64,000 nt of DNA, taken from positions 3,286,001 through 3,350,000 of the forward strand of contig CP030884.1 of NCBI GenBank assembly GCA_006969385.1, given 5' to 3'. This DNA is from Planctomycetaceae bacterium (GTDB lineage: Bacteria > Planctomycetota > Phycisphaerae > UBA1845 > UTPLA1). Made by a program: the position numbers and the translations under genes. Positions 1 to 7,467 of this stretch are shown here, piece after piece. Positions within the stretch are counted from its first letter, which is position 1, and each line of letters opens with the position of its first letter. The notes under the pieces are model-generated. The model did not search any database and had not been told where the DNA came from. It saw only the letters and a list, made by a program, of their open reading frames with translations.

Positions 1-1
1 A

Positions 2-472
2 TTGAATCGACTGTTCGAGCGCGCCGGTGCCGAGTTGGTTGGCAAGCGCAGCTGGGACGAGCGCAAGTTGGCGTACCCGATCAAGAAGTTTCGCCGCGGG
101 CTGTACATCCTGACGTACTTCAAGGCCGACCCCAACAAGATCGTGGGTCTCGAACGCGACGTACAACTGAGCGATCGTGTCTTGCGCGTGCTGATCCTGA
201 ATCGCGAAACGATGACGGATGAGGCGGTGCAGAAGTCGCTGGCGGCCGATCCGCCCAAGTTGGCCCCGCGCCGCGAAGATCGCGATGACCGTGGAGATCG
301 CGGCGACCGAGGGGACCGGGGAGAACGTGGTGGCCGTGGCGGTCGCGGCGAAAGAGGCGAGCGGAGCGATCGACGCGATCGCGACGACCGCGACCGTGAG
401 TCCGGTGATGAATCGAAGCGTGACGGCGATGCGCCGGTAACGGCGTCAGCCGGTGCGGATTCGGACGAATAG
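2..472 (+). CDS. rpsF: 30S ribosomal protein S6, 5'-truncated by window edge
   Basis: This is ribosomal protein S6 of the small subunit, which binds next to S18. The visible part starts inside the S6 fold: the segment around KRSWDERKLAYPIKKFRRG and the strand LSDRVLRVLILNRE are typical of the middle and end of the domain, so about 20-30 N-terminal residues lie outside the window. The TTG at position 2 is probably not the real start. After the fold (about residue 85) comes a 70-residue low-complexity tail of RGD/RGE/RDD repeats ending acidic, longer than in most bacteria. It heads the rpsF-ssb-rpsR-rplI-dnaB operon, a well known arrangement that supports the call. Confidence 0.93.
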   Translation: MNRLFERAGAELVGKRSWDERKLAYPIKKFRRGLYILTYFKADPNKIVGLERDVQLSDRVLRVLILNRETMTDEAVQKSLAADPPKLAPRREDRDDRGDRGDRGDRGERGGRGGRGERGERSDRRDRDDRDRESGDESKRDGDAPVTASAGADSDE

Positions 473-525
473 GAACCAGCGGCGTCTTGGCGGGCGTTGC
501 AGCGCGGAATTGAAAGGACAACAGC

Positions 526-966
526 ATGGCCAGCTTCAACAAAGTCATTCTCGCAGGCAACCTCACGCGCGATCCGCAGTTATCGACGCTGCCTTCGGGC
601 ACGCCGGTGGTCGAATTGGGCATTGCGTGCAATCGCAGGTGGAAGGGTAAGGACGGATCTTCCAATGAGGAAGTCACCTACGTCGATGTCCGCAGCTACG
701 GTCGCCAAGCCGAAGTCATCAATCAGTATTTCAACAAAGGCAAGCCCATTCTGATCGAAGGTCGTTTGAAGTTCGATCAATGGGAAGGCAAAGACGGCGG
801 CAAGCGCAGCAAGCTCTACGTCGTGATGGAAAGCTTCAGCTTCGTCGGCAGCGCCGGTGGTGGCGGCGGCGGAAGTGGCGGCGGGCGCGATGAGCCCGGC
901 CATAGTGATGAAATGCCGCCCGTAAGTGCCGGTGCCGATGGCGGAATGGATGATATTCCCTTCTAG
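526..966 (+). CDS. ssb: Single-stranded DNA-binding protein SSB
   Basis: SSB coats single-stranded DNA in replication, recombination and repair. The 146-residue protein has the OB-fold opening (NKVILAGNLTRDPQ), the middle segment YVDVRSYGRQAE and the core segment KGKPILIEGRLKFDQW. A short glycine-rich linker follows, and the protein ends in MDDIPF, the acidic tip that recruits partner proteins. An AAAGGA ribosome binding site lies at 512-517, nine bases before the ATG. It sits between rpsF and rpsR, as in many bacteria. Length and motifs are normal. Confidence 0.97.
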   Translation: MASFNKVILAGNLTRDPQLSTLPSGTPVVELGIACNRRWKGKDGSSNEEVTYVDVRSYGRQAEVINQYFNKGKPILIEGRLKFDQWEGKDGGKRSKLYVVMESFSFVGSAGGGGGGSGGGRDEPGHSDEMPPVSAGADGGMDDIPF

Positions 967-1080
967 TCCGCATCGAATTGCGATGCACGCGGCTGGAAGA
1001 AACAGTATTCGGAAAAAGTCGATGCTCGGTATTGGATGATCGAATTTACCGAGCGTAGTTAGAAAGGTAGAACAACAAAG

Positions 1081-1308
1081 ATGGCAGCAAAACGACGCGG
1101 TGGCAGAGTCAACAAATGCCGATTCACTCGGGACAATACCATCGACGAAATCGATTACAAGGATTTGGCGATGTTGCAGAAGATGGTGACGTCGCAAGGC
1201 AAGCTCTTCGCCCGCAAGCGCAGCGGCAACTGCGCCAAGGCCCAGCGCAGAGTTCGGCAAGCCCTTAAGCGGGCACGTTTTATCGGCTTGATGCCGTTTA
1301 CCGGCTAA
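1081..1308 (+). CDS. rpsR: 30S ribosomal protein S18
   Basis: S18 is a small-subunit protein that pairs with S6 on the platform. The 75-residue product carries the family core: IDYKDLAMLQKMVTSQGKL, then the ARKRSGNCAKAQRRV segment and the ending KRARFIGLMPF. A purine-rich AGAAAGG stretch lies at 1062-1068, a little farther upstream of the ATG than usual. The gene follows ssb after a 114-base gap and precedes rplI by 29 bases, in the standard S6-SSB-S18-L9 order. Confidence 0.96.
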   Translation: MAAKRRGGRVNKCRFTRDNTIDEIDYKDLAMLQKMVTSQGKLFARKRSGNCAKAQRRVRQALKRARFIGLMPFTG

Positions 1309-1337
1309 ACGCCGCGGATTGAGGAGCTTCGAGAAAA

Positions 1338-1910
1338 ATGAAACTGCTACTTCGAAAAGATATCGATAGCCTGGGCCTTTGTGGCGATGTGGTCGAAGTC
1401 TCGACCGGCTATGCGCGCAACTACTTGCTGCCGCAGCATCTCGCACTCGAGCCCACCAAGGCAAACCTGAAGGCGATCGAAGAAGACAAGAAGATCGCCG
1501 CCGCCGCGCGCGAGCGCAAGCGCAAGATGTTGCAGGATACCTGCAAGCGGCTCGAGGGCGTCGAAGTCAACATTAGCGCCGCCTGTACGCCGGAAGGCCA
1601 CCTCTACGGGTCGGTCGGTCCGCGCGAAATCTCCAGTGCCCTCCTTGCGGAAGGCCACTCGGTGCACGCCGATCAGATCAAGATGACGGCCAACATCAAG
1701 GAAGTCGGTACATTCCAGGTTCCGATAGTGTTCGCCGACGACATTCGCACCGAAGCGAAGGTCTGGGTGGTGCGTGAGAAGACGTTGGGCGAAGAAGAGG
1801 AAGAAGCAATGGCAGGTGAGACGGAGGTCACCGATGACGCAGATCAAGCCACCGCAGGGACCGCGGAAGACCAACCAGCAGGCTCAGACGAGCCCGCCGG
1901 CGCTAACTGA
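1338..1910 (+). CDS. rplI: 50S ribosomal protein L9 with acidic C-terminal extension
   Basis: L9 is a two-domain large-subunit protein. The N-domain is clear (MKLLLRKDIDSLGLCGDVVEV, then GYARNYLLPQHLA), followed by the long linker helix rich in Lys/Arg/Glu and the C-domain up to about residue 148. Beyond the usual end there are about 40 extra, strongly acidic residues (GEEEEEAMAGETEV and so on). That extension overlaps the start of dnaB in another frame: the dnaB ribosome binding site and the first 77 bases of dnaB lie inside rplI. The extension may therefore be held in place by the dnaB start signal; this is inference. Confidence 0.95.
   Translation: MKLLLRKDIDSLGLCGDVVEVSTGYARNYLLPQHLALEPTKANLKAIEEDKKIAAAARERKRKMLQDTCKRLEGVEVNISAACTPEGHLYGSVGPREISSALLAEGHSVHADQIKMTANIKEVGTFQVPIVFADDIRTEAKVWVVREKTLGEEEEEAMAGETEVTDDADQATAGTAEDQPAGSDEPAGAN
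1823..1828 (+). promoter_or_regulatory. Ribosome binding site that fixes the dnaB start
   Basis: A perfect GGAGGT sits five bases before the ATG at 1834, inside the rplI coding sequence. It is the reason for choosing 1834 over the upstream in-frame ATG at 1774. Confidence 0.75.
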
Positions 1911-3399
1911 GGCCTCGCTCGCCGGTCGCATTCCGCCGCAAGACCTAGAGGCGGAGATGAGTCTGCTCGGCGCGTTGCTGATCGACCGTGAGGCGATCGG
2001 CCTCACCGTGCAAATCATCGGGCGCGATCGCTCCGATATGTTCTACCGACAAGACCACCGTCTCATTTACGAGACGGTGGTCGATCTTTACGACGCGGCC
2101 AAGCCGATCGACTTGGTCGTCGTGGAAGATGAATTGCGCCGGCGCAACATCCTCGAAGAGGTGGGCGGGCGCGATTACCTCATCGACCTGCACGAATCCG
2201 TGCCGTCGGCCGCCAACGCTGAATACTACGCCAACATCGTGCGCGATAAGGCGATGTTGCGCGATCTGATTTTGGCGACCGGCCAAATCATGAGCGAAGC
2301 CTACGACGATTCCGACGCGGCTTCGGAAATCATGGATCGCGCCGAGCAAAAGCTGTTCGAAGTCACCGAGCAGCGCGTCAGCCAGCATGCGGTGCCTATC
2401 AAGGACTTCCTGCAGGAAGCCTGGGCCTACATCGAAGACCCCGATCTACACAGCGGTATCCCAACGGGCTTTACCGAGTTCGACCACATGACTGGCGGTT
2501 TGCAGTTCGGCGACTTGATCATCATCGCCGCGCGCCCGAGTATGGGTAAGACGGCGTTCGCCCTGTCGATGTTTGAAAGCATCGGCATCGACGAAAACCA
2601 ACGTAACGGGTTTGCCAGCGTGTTCTTTTCGTTGGAAATGGGCAAACTGCAAATCGCCCAGCGTCTGCTGTGCGCCCGCGCCCGCGTGGATATGAGCCGG
2701 ATGCGCCGCGGCACGCTGAGCGAAGAGGAAATGCTCAAGCTGCGCGCCGCCCACGAGCAAATCCGTGATAAGCCGATTTTTATCGACGACACGCCCGGCA
2801 TGTCGGTGATGGAAATTCGTGCCAAAGCGCGCCGCCTCAAGTTGCAGCACGATATTCAAGTGATCTTTATCGACTATTTGCAGCTCATGCAGGATCCATC
2901 CAATCGCGAGAGCCGCCAGCAGGAGATCGCCGCCATCAGTCGGGGTTTGAAAGCGTTGGGGCGCGAGTTGAACGTTCCGATCGTCGCCTTGGCGCAGTTA
3001 AATCGGCAAGTCGAAGGGCGCGGCGGCAATCGACCGCGCATGAGCGATTTGCGCGAGAGTGGGGCGATCGAACAGGATGCCGATGTGGTGGCGTTGTTGC
3101 ATCGCGAAGAGTATTACGCGGATAAGGGTTCGCCCGACGCATTGAACGATCTGCGCGGTAAGGCAGAATTGATTTTAGACAAACAGCGAAATGGCCCGAC
3201 CGGAATCATCGATCTGCACTTCACCAAAGAGTGCGCGCGATTTGATAATGCATCGGCGGGTTATATCGATGAGCCGCCGGCGGGCTATCGCGATGTGCCG
3301 CCACCGCTACCTCCGGGTAACCCGCCACCACCGAGCGGCAACGGCAACGGTCATTCGGGGCCTTCGTTTCCCATCGATGATGAAGAGGCGCCTTTTTAG
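1834..3399 (+). CDS. dnaB: Replicative DNA helicase DnaB
   Basis: DnaB is the hexameric 5'-3' helicase of the replication fork. The 521-residue protein has the N-terminal collar domain (PQDLEAEMSLLGALLID, then HRLIYETVVDLYD), a linker, and the RecA-like domain with Walker A ARPSMGKTAFAL near residue 235, the Walker B strand VIFIDYLQLM, the segment LKALGRELNVPIVALAQLNR and LRESGAIEQDADVV. A proline/glycine-rich tail ends in DDEEAPF, which resembles an SSB-type acidic tip and is not part of the standard DnaB core. The start is at 1834, behind a perfect GGAGGT. It overlaps rplI by 77 bases and is presumably translationally coupled to it. Confidence 0.96.
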   Translation: MTQIKPPQGPRKTNQQAQTSPPALTEASLAGRIPPQDLEAEMSLLGALLIDREAIGLTVQIIGRDRSDMFYRQDHRLIYETVVDLYDAAKPIDLVVVEDELRRRNILEEVGGRDYLIDLHESVPSAANAEYYANIVRDKAMLRDLILATGQIMSEAYDDSDAASEIMDRAEQKLFEVTEQRVSQHAVPIKDFLQEAWAYIEDPDLHSGIPTGFTEFDHMTGGLQFGDLIIIAARPSMGKTAFALSMFESIGIDENQRNGFASVFFSLEMGKLQIAQRLLCARARVDMSRMRRGTLSEEEMLKLRAAHEQIRDKPIFIDDTPGMSVMEIRAKARRLKLQHDIQVIFIDYLQLMQDPSNRESRQQEIAAISRGLKALGRELNVPIVALAQLNRQVEGRGGNRPRMSDLRESGAIEQDADVVALLHREEYYADKGSPDALNDLRGKAELILDKQRNGPTGIIDLHFTKECARFDNASAGYIDEPPAGYRDVPPPLPPGNPPPPSGNGNGHSGPSFPIDDEEAPF

Positions 3400-3450
3400 T
3401 CGATGAGTGTAAGCTGCCAGCCGATGGTGCAGCGATAAGAATCCGTCTAC

Positions 3451-3570
3451 ATCAGAGCCGCGCCCGTAAGGAAGCGGTCAGCGCGCGATGTCGCGTGCGG
3501 ATAACGCTTGTTAACAGATGCTTGCCGCACGTCCATCACACCGGTTGCAAACCAGTGCCACAGCGCAGAT
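3451..3570. repeat. Interspersed intergenic repeat (AGAGCCGCGCCCGT and CACCGGTTGCAAACCAGTGCCA blocks)
   Basis: Two blocks seen here recur elsewhere. ATCAGAGCCGCGCCCGT plus AAGGAAGCGGTCA (3453-3482) is nearly repeated at 38289-38318. ACACCGGTTGCAAACCAGTGCCACAG (3538-3563) is repeated at 38251-38273 and, as variants, at 38434, 38474, 50853, 55316, 55353, 57562 and 57599. Each copy of the second block is an imperfect hairpin. Confidence 0.7.
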
Positions 3571-3617
3571 TTTATACGGTACCGATGCGCCACTGCGCAG
3601 ATGCGCGACATCGCGCA

Positions 3618-3650
3618 ACAAAAAAGCCGTCGGACTCCGTCCGACGGCCG
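3618..3650 (-). terminator. Rho-independent terminator for the small gene at 3691-3843
   Basis: GCCGTCGGA (3626-3634), a five-base loop and TCCGACGGC (3640-3648) form a perfect nine-base-pair stem. Read on the minus strand it is followed by a run of six T, so it terminates minus-strand transcripts arriving from 3691. Confidence 0.85.
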
Positions 3651-3690
3651 GTTGATGTTGGATGGCGATAGGTTGAGGAGATCGATGCGA

Positions 3691-3843
3691 TCAGGCGCCG
3701 ATGCCGAGCAGGCTATTGAGGATGGCGCTGACGCTGGGGGCCGAGAAGCCGAAAAGCGACAGAATCGTGAACGACGCATCCACGAAGTTCTGAGCGATAT
3801 CGACAAACGGCATCAACAGTGCGGTGAACAAATCATTGCTCAT
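3691..3843 (-). CDS. Small hydrophobic protein of unknown function, 50 aa
   Basis: I do not recognise this protein. The frame opens with ATG at 3843 behind AGAAAGGAG (seven-base spacing) and stops with TGA at 3691-3693. A strong terminator lies 40 bases past the stop, so the unit has all the signals of a stand-alone gene. The product begins MSNDLFTALLMPF and ends SVSAILNSLLGIGA. It is almost wholly hydrophobic with few charges (Asp4, Asp15, Asp22) and no Lys, Arg or Cys, and could form one or two membrane-associated helices. It is anionic, unlike typical type I toxins. Neighbours are dnaB and moeA on the other strand. That it is a gene is well supported; its role is unknown. Confidence 0.72.
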   Translation of the reverse strand: MSNDLFTALLMPFVDIAQNFVDASFTILSLFGFSAPSVSAILNSLLGIGA

Positions 3844-4096
3844 ACGCAAACTCCTTTCTGGGCGTTCGGGATCGCCCGCGTGTGGGTCGCTCCCGTGGCG
3901 ACCGCATTGGAAAGATTCTTCCCAATTCGCTTGATCGGCGCTCGCCCAAGCGGAAGTTGAGCCCGTGGCCGATAATCAAAAACAACTCAATACTGAAACG
4001 AACGACCGACAAAATGCGAAAAGCGGCCGCCGAGTCGATGGCCGGTAATGTCATTCTGCATCGACTGCGATTCGCTTTTCGGGTACGACTTGGACC

Positions 4097-5347
4097 ATGA
4101 CTGCGAACGCGTCCAACTGGGGCAAACAGCCGCGTCGATTGCTCGAACTCGACGAGGCGTGGTCGGCAATTTCCGCCGAACTCGCGCCAAGTGCCATCGA
4201 GTCTGTGCCGCTGGGGCAGGCGGTCGGTCGCACGCTCGCGCGGGCGGTTTATGCGGCGAGCGATTTTCCGCCGTTCGATAAGGCGATGATGGACGGATTC
4301 GCCGTGCGTGCCGCCGATTGCGGCGCGGCGGGCGCAAATCTGAAAATCATCGGGTTGCGACAGGCGGGTGAGAATCAAGACATTGCGCTAAATATAGGTG
4401 AGGCGTTGCGCATCAATACCGGCGCGATGTTGCCAAATGGTGCCGACGCCGTCGCACGCATCGAAGATTGCACGGTTTCCGACGACGGCAGCGACGTTTC
4501 AATCGATGTTGCGATCAACGCGGGCAAGCACGTCGCACCGCGCGGTTCGGATTATGCGGGTGGAGCGTTGCTGTTGCCCAAGCCGTTGGAGATCAATGCC
4601 GCGCGCCTGGCGGCATTGGCAACCGCCGGCGTGTCTGATGTCGACGTCTATCGACAAGCCGAGGTCGCGATTCTCACGACGGGTAATGAGACGGTTTCAA
4701 TCGGCGCACCGCGCGCGGCGGGGCAGATTGTAGATAGCAATGGGCCGATGCTGACGGCGCTGGTCGAGCGCTTCGGTGCGACGCCGCGACCGCTCGGTAT
4801 CGTGCCGGATGATGACGCCAAGCTAAAAGCGGCATTGCAAGATTCGTTATCGAGTGATGTCGTCTTAATCGCTGGCGGCATGTCGATGGGCACGCACGAT
4901 TTGGTTCCAACAGTTGCGGAAGACTTGGGGGTGCGCTGGGTGTTTCACGGCGTGCGTATGCGCCCCGGTAAACCGGTCGCTTACGGTCGCGGCCCCGATG
5001 GCCAACAAGTCTTCGGCTTGCCGGGAAACCCCGTGAGCGCGTTCGTATGCGCAACCGTCTTCGCGCAGATGGCGATTCGCGCATTGCACGGTCATCCGAT
5101 TCGACCGCCAAAGATGCTGCGGGCGCACAACGCACGGCGGTTAGACCCCAAGGGCGATGACCGACCAGCGTTTCTGCCGGCGCTGATTTGGCAGGATGCG
5201 AAGGGTAAGCACTGGGCCGATGCTTGTGCTTGGCGCGGGTCGGGCGATCCGTTTGGGTTGGTGATGGCGAATGGGTTGATGTTGCGGCGCGATCCAACGG
5301 GTGTGCTAGCGGCAGGGGATCGAATTGAGGTAGTTCTCGTTCGATAA
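4097..5347 (+). CDS. moeA: Molybdopterin molybdenumtransferase MoeA
   Basis: MoeA inserts molybdate into adenylylated molybdopterin, the last step of molybdenum cofactor synthesis. The 416 residues match the family length. Visible motifs are PPFDKAMMDGFAVRAAD (near residue 60), the PRGSDY block, TTGNETV, IVDSNGPMLTALVERFG, the MoCF-type AGGMSMGTHDLV near residue 260 and GLPGNPVSAFVCATVF. Domain IV forms the C-terminus. No strong ribosome binding site is seen before ATG 4097 (only GGACC). No other molybdenum cofactor gene is in the window. Confidence 0.95.
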   Translation: MTANASNWGKQPRRLLELDEAWSAISAELAPSAIESVPLGQAVGRTLARAVYAASDFPPFDKAMMDGFAVRAADCGAAGANLKIIGLRQAGENQDIALNIGEALRINTGAMLPNGADAVARIEDCTVSDDGSDVSIDVAINAGKHVAPRGSDYAGGALLLPKPLEINAARLAALATAGVSDVDVYRQAEVAILTTGNETVSIGAPRAAGQIVDSNGPMLTALVERFGATPRPLGIVPDDDAKLKAALQDSLSSDVVLIAGGMSMGTHDLVPTVAEDLGVRWVFHGVRMRPGKPVAYGRGPDGQQVFGLPGNPVSAFVCATVFAQMAIRALHGHPIRPPKMLRAHNARRLDPKGDDRPAFLPALIWQDAKGKHWADACAWRGSGDPFGLVMANGLMLRRDPTGVLAAGDRIEVVLVR

Positions 5348-5522
5348 GCCTGTAACGTTAGTCGGTATAAGACCCTTCCACGCTGATCTGAGCGAAGAAA
5401 AATGTGGCTGGAGCATTGTCATTCGAGCGCTCCTGCTTCTGTTTTTTAAGTTTGAACCGATACCCAATGCCATCTCGTTCAACATGAGCAATTTGATGTC
5501 ATGATTTTAAACGCACACTTTG

Positions 5523-6539
5523 CTATACAGGTGCCGCGTCGCGTGACATTTGGTAAACGCCGTCCGAATCACCCACCACGAAGACGATGTCGCCAGCGGC
5601 AAAGGCCTCATCCGCTTTCGGTCGAATCCGCGTTTGACCGTCGGCATGCTTGATGGCGAGGAACGCGATAGAGGCGTGCGTACGACCATAGTCTTTAAGC
5701 GTCTTGCCCACCAGCGTCGATGCGGGGGCAACCTTGACTTCGCCGAGTTTATAACCGCTCGCTTCATCGCGCGATTGATCGATGAATTCCGTTAGGTGCG
5801 GGCGCGTCAGCCGATTGGCAATATCGTCACCGCCACGCAGAAGCGGTGAGACGACATGCGATGCCCCGGCGCGGTGAATCTTGTGGACGGCGTCTTCGGC
5901 ATCGGCGCGCGAGACGATCAGAATATCGGGATTGAGTTCGCGGGCTCCCAAGGTGATGACAATATTGAGCGAATCGGAATCGACGGCACAGACAATGCCG
6001 CGGGCACGCTGTATCCCCGCTTCCAGCAACGTGGCATCGGCGCTGGCTTCTCCCTGCACGCAAAGATAATCCCGCGCGATGCATTCCTTTATCGCATCGT
6101 CATCGTTTTCAATGACCACGAATGGTACGGACTGCTCGGTCAGCCGTTCGCAGACCGTCTTTCCGACACGACCGAAACCGCAGATGACAAAATGGTTGTT
6201 GATGCGATCGACTTTGCGTTGCATTCTGAAACTCCAGGCGGATTGATAGGCGATGGCAGATTTTACGACCTCACCGAAGGCATACGTCGCAGTTCCGATG
6301 CCGAAGATCAGCAGGATGGCCGTGAAGCGTTCGCCCGCTTCGCAAAGACCGTAATCGCCGTAGCCAACGGTCGTGATGGTGATGACGGTGAAGTAAAGCG
6401 AACGCCAAAAGCCCCAGTCTTCCTGAATAATCATGAAGCCGCAGGTGCCGAAGGTGAGAACGGCGACGAGGGCCAGTAGTGCGCGCAGAAGGCGGACTTG
6501 CTCGGGTTGGTGCTGACGATTGAGCTTTAAGAAGTCCAT
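5523..6539 (-). CDS. Potassium channel with RCK (TrkA-N/TrkA-C) domains
   Basis: This is a single-pore potassium channel of the two-transmembrane type with a cytoplasmic ligand-sensing RCK module. The first helix spans about residues 18-37; the pore loop carries the selectivity filter TVGYGD at residues 57-62; the second helix follows. A Rossmann fold begins near residue 115 (HFVICGFGRVGKTVCERL), followed by a TrkA-C domain (SGYKLGEVKVAPASTLVGKTLKDYG) running to the end. The 338-residue length fits MthK-like channels. It stands alone, convergent with moeA. Confidence 0.93.
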   Translation of the reverse strand: MDFLKLNRQHQPEQVRLLRALLALVAVLTFGTCGFMIIQEDWGFWRSLYFTVITITTVGYGDYGLCEAGERFTAILLIFGIGTATYAFGEVVKSAIAYQSAWSFRMQRKVDRINNHFVICGFGRVGKTVCERLTEQSVPFVVIENDDDAIKECIARDYLCVQGEASADATLLEAGIQRARGIVCAVDSDSLNIVITLGARELNPDILIVSRADAEDAVHKIHRAGASHVVSPLLRGGDDIANRLTRPHLTEFIDQSRDEASGYKLGEVKVAPASTLVGKTLKDYGRTHASIAFLAIKHADGQTRIRPKADEAFAAGDIVFVVGDSDGVYQMSRDAAPV

Positions 6540-6785
6540 GCGTTATGCCGGATGAAAAGGGGGCAGTCGTTTGAGGTCCTACCGACATCGATCATGTCGG
6601 GTGAACGGTCCTGGTCCACGAGTTCGGACAGTCTGATGACCGGTAATAATGTGATTCTGACGACAACCGATCTTCGGTTCGACTACTAAGGGCTTCGACT
6701 AGGCAGCCATGAATCTGCCTGCGCGCGACCGCCCACGTTGTTTGCGCACCAGATTCGGCACTCTGCGGCTGAAATGTGGCAATAT

Positions 6786-6815
6786 TTGACACAGGGCGTT
6801 TTAGCTTCGTATGAT
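6786..6815 (+). promoter_or_regulatory. Near-consensus sigma-70-type promoter of the parDE operon
   Basis: TTGACA at 6786-6791 (6/6), an 18-base spacer and TATGAT at 6810-6815 (5/6) give a start point near 6822. That coincides with the first ATG of the antitoxin, so the mRNA would be leaderless or have a leader of about 18 bases to the next ATG at 6840. Confidence 0.7.
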
Positions 6816-6821
6816 CTGGAT

Positions 6822-7163
6822 ATGGCTACCCGAGAAACGATGAACGTATCCCTGCCGCCCGAGCAGGAACAATTTGTACGCTCCCAAGTGGCGTCCGGGC
6901 GATATCGTTCGGCGAGCGAGGTCATGCGCGATGGCCTGCGCATGTTGGAAGCGGCCGAACACAAGCGACTGTTGGAGAAGTGGCTGTACGACGATTTGTC
7001 GGAGGCGGAAAAGGCATTGTTGCCGCCGGAATTGATCGAAAAGGCCCGGTCGCATTTTGACGCGCTGCTGGCAGAAGCTCGCGAAGATATGAGGGCGGGG
7101 CGGGTGATGGGGAGTGAGGAAGCCAAGCAGCGCATTCGTCAAGCCGCAAAGCGAAAACGGTAA
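6822..7163 (+). CDS. parD: ParD-family antitoxin (ribbon-helix-helix)
   Basis: This is the antitoxin of a type II pair; it binds DNA through a ribbon-helix-helix and neutralises the toxin through its C-terminal tail. The N-terminus NVSLPPEQEQFVRSQVASG, followed by YRSASEVMRDGLRML, is the classic ParD pattern. The remaining 65 residues are charged helices. Start ATG 6822 (113 aa) coincides with the predicted transcription start; ATG 6840 (107 aa) is the alternative and matches the family N-terminus more closely. The stop TAA shares one base with the toxin ATG (TAATG), so the two are translationally coupled. Confidence 0.85.
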   Translation: MATRETMNVSLPPEQEQFVRSQVASGRYRSASEVMRDGLRMLEAAEHKRLLEKWLYDDLSEAEKALLPPELIEKARSHFDALLAEAREDMRAGRVMGSEEAKQRIRQAAKRKR

Positions 7164-7462
7164 TGGGTTTTCAGCTCACCGAAACGGCGACGAAAGATCT
7201 GGCGGAGATCTATGCGTACGTTGCTGACGCCGATGGTGAAGATCGCGCTGAAGCGATACTTGAAAAGTTCTTCAGTGTATTCGAGTTGCTTGCCGTAACG
7301 CCGTCAATGGGATGGCTACGAGAGCAATTGACTGGCGATGACTGTCGTTGGTGGGTCGTGGATAAATTTCTGGTGATATACAGTTCAAATGAAGGTGATG
7401 ATGTATTGATCATGCGCGTTATACATGGGGCGCGTGATATTGAGCATGTACTATCTCAATAA
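7163..7462 (+). CDS. parE: ParE/RelE-superfamily toxin
   Basis: This is the toxin partner of the antitoxin directly upstream. The 99-residue sequence has the family outline: FQLTETATKDLAEIYAYVAD at the start, a helical middle, then the strands WWVVDKFLVIYSSNE and VLIMRVIHGARDIEHVL, where HGARD is the conserved C-terminal motif of ParE. ParE members usually poison DNA gyrase; that activity is inferred. No frameshift or lost segment is visible, so the pair appears intact. Base composition drops in AT direction from here into the next gene. Confidence 0.86.
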   Translation: MGFQLTETATKDLAEIYAYVADADGEDRAEAILEKFFSVFELLAVTPSMGWLREQLTGDDCRWWVVDKFLVIYSSNEGDDVLIMRVIHGARDIEHVLSQ

Positions 7463-7467
7463 GTGTC

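Noticed and set aside
580..1464. Minus-strand frame of 294 codons over ssb and rpsR
   Set aside because: Covers conserved ribosomal-operon genes in reverse; no initiation signals.
5306..5491. 61-codon minus-strand frame after moeA
   Set aside because: Overlaps the moeA end; no start signal or family resemblance.
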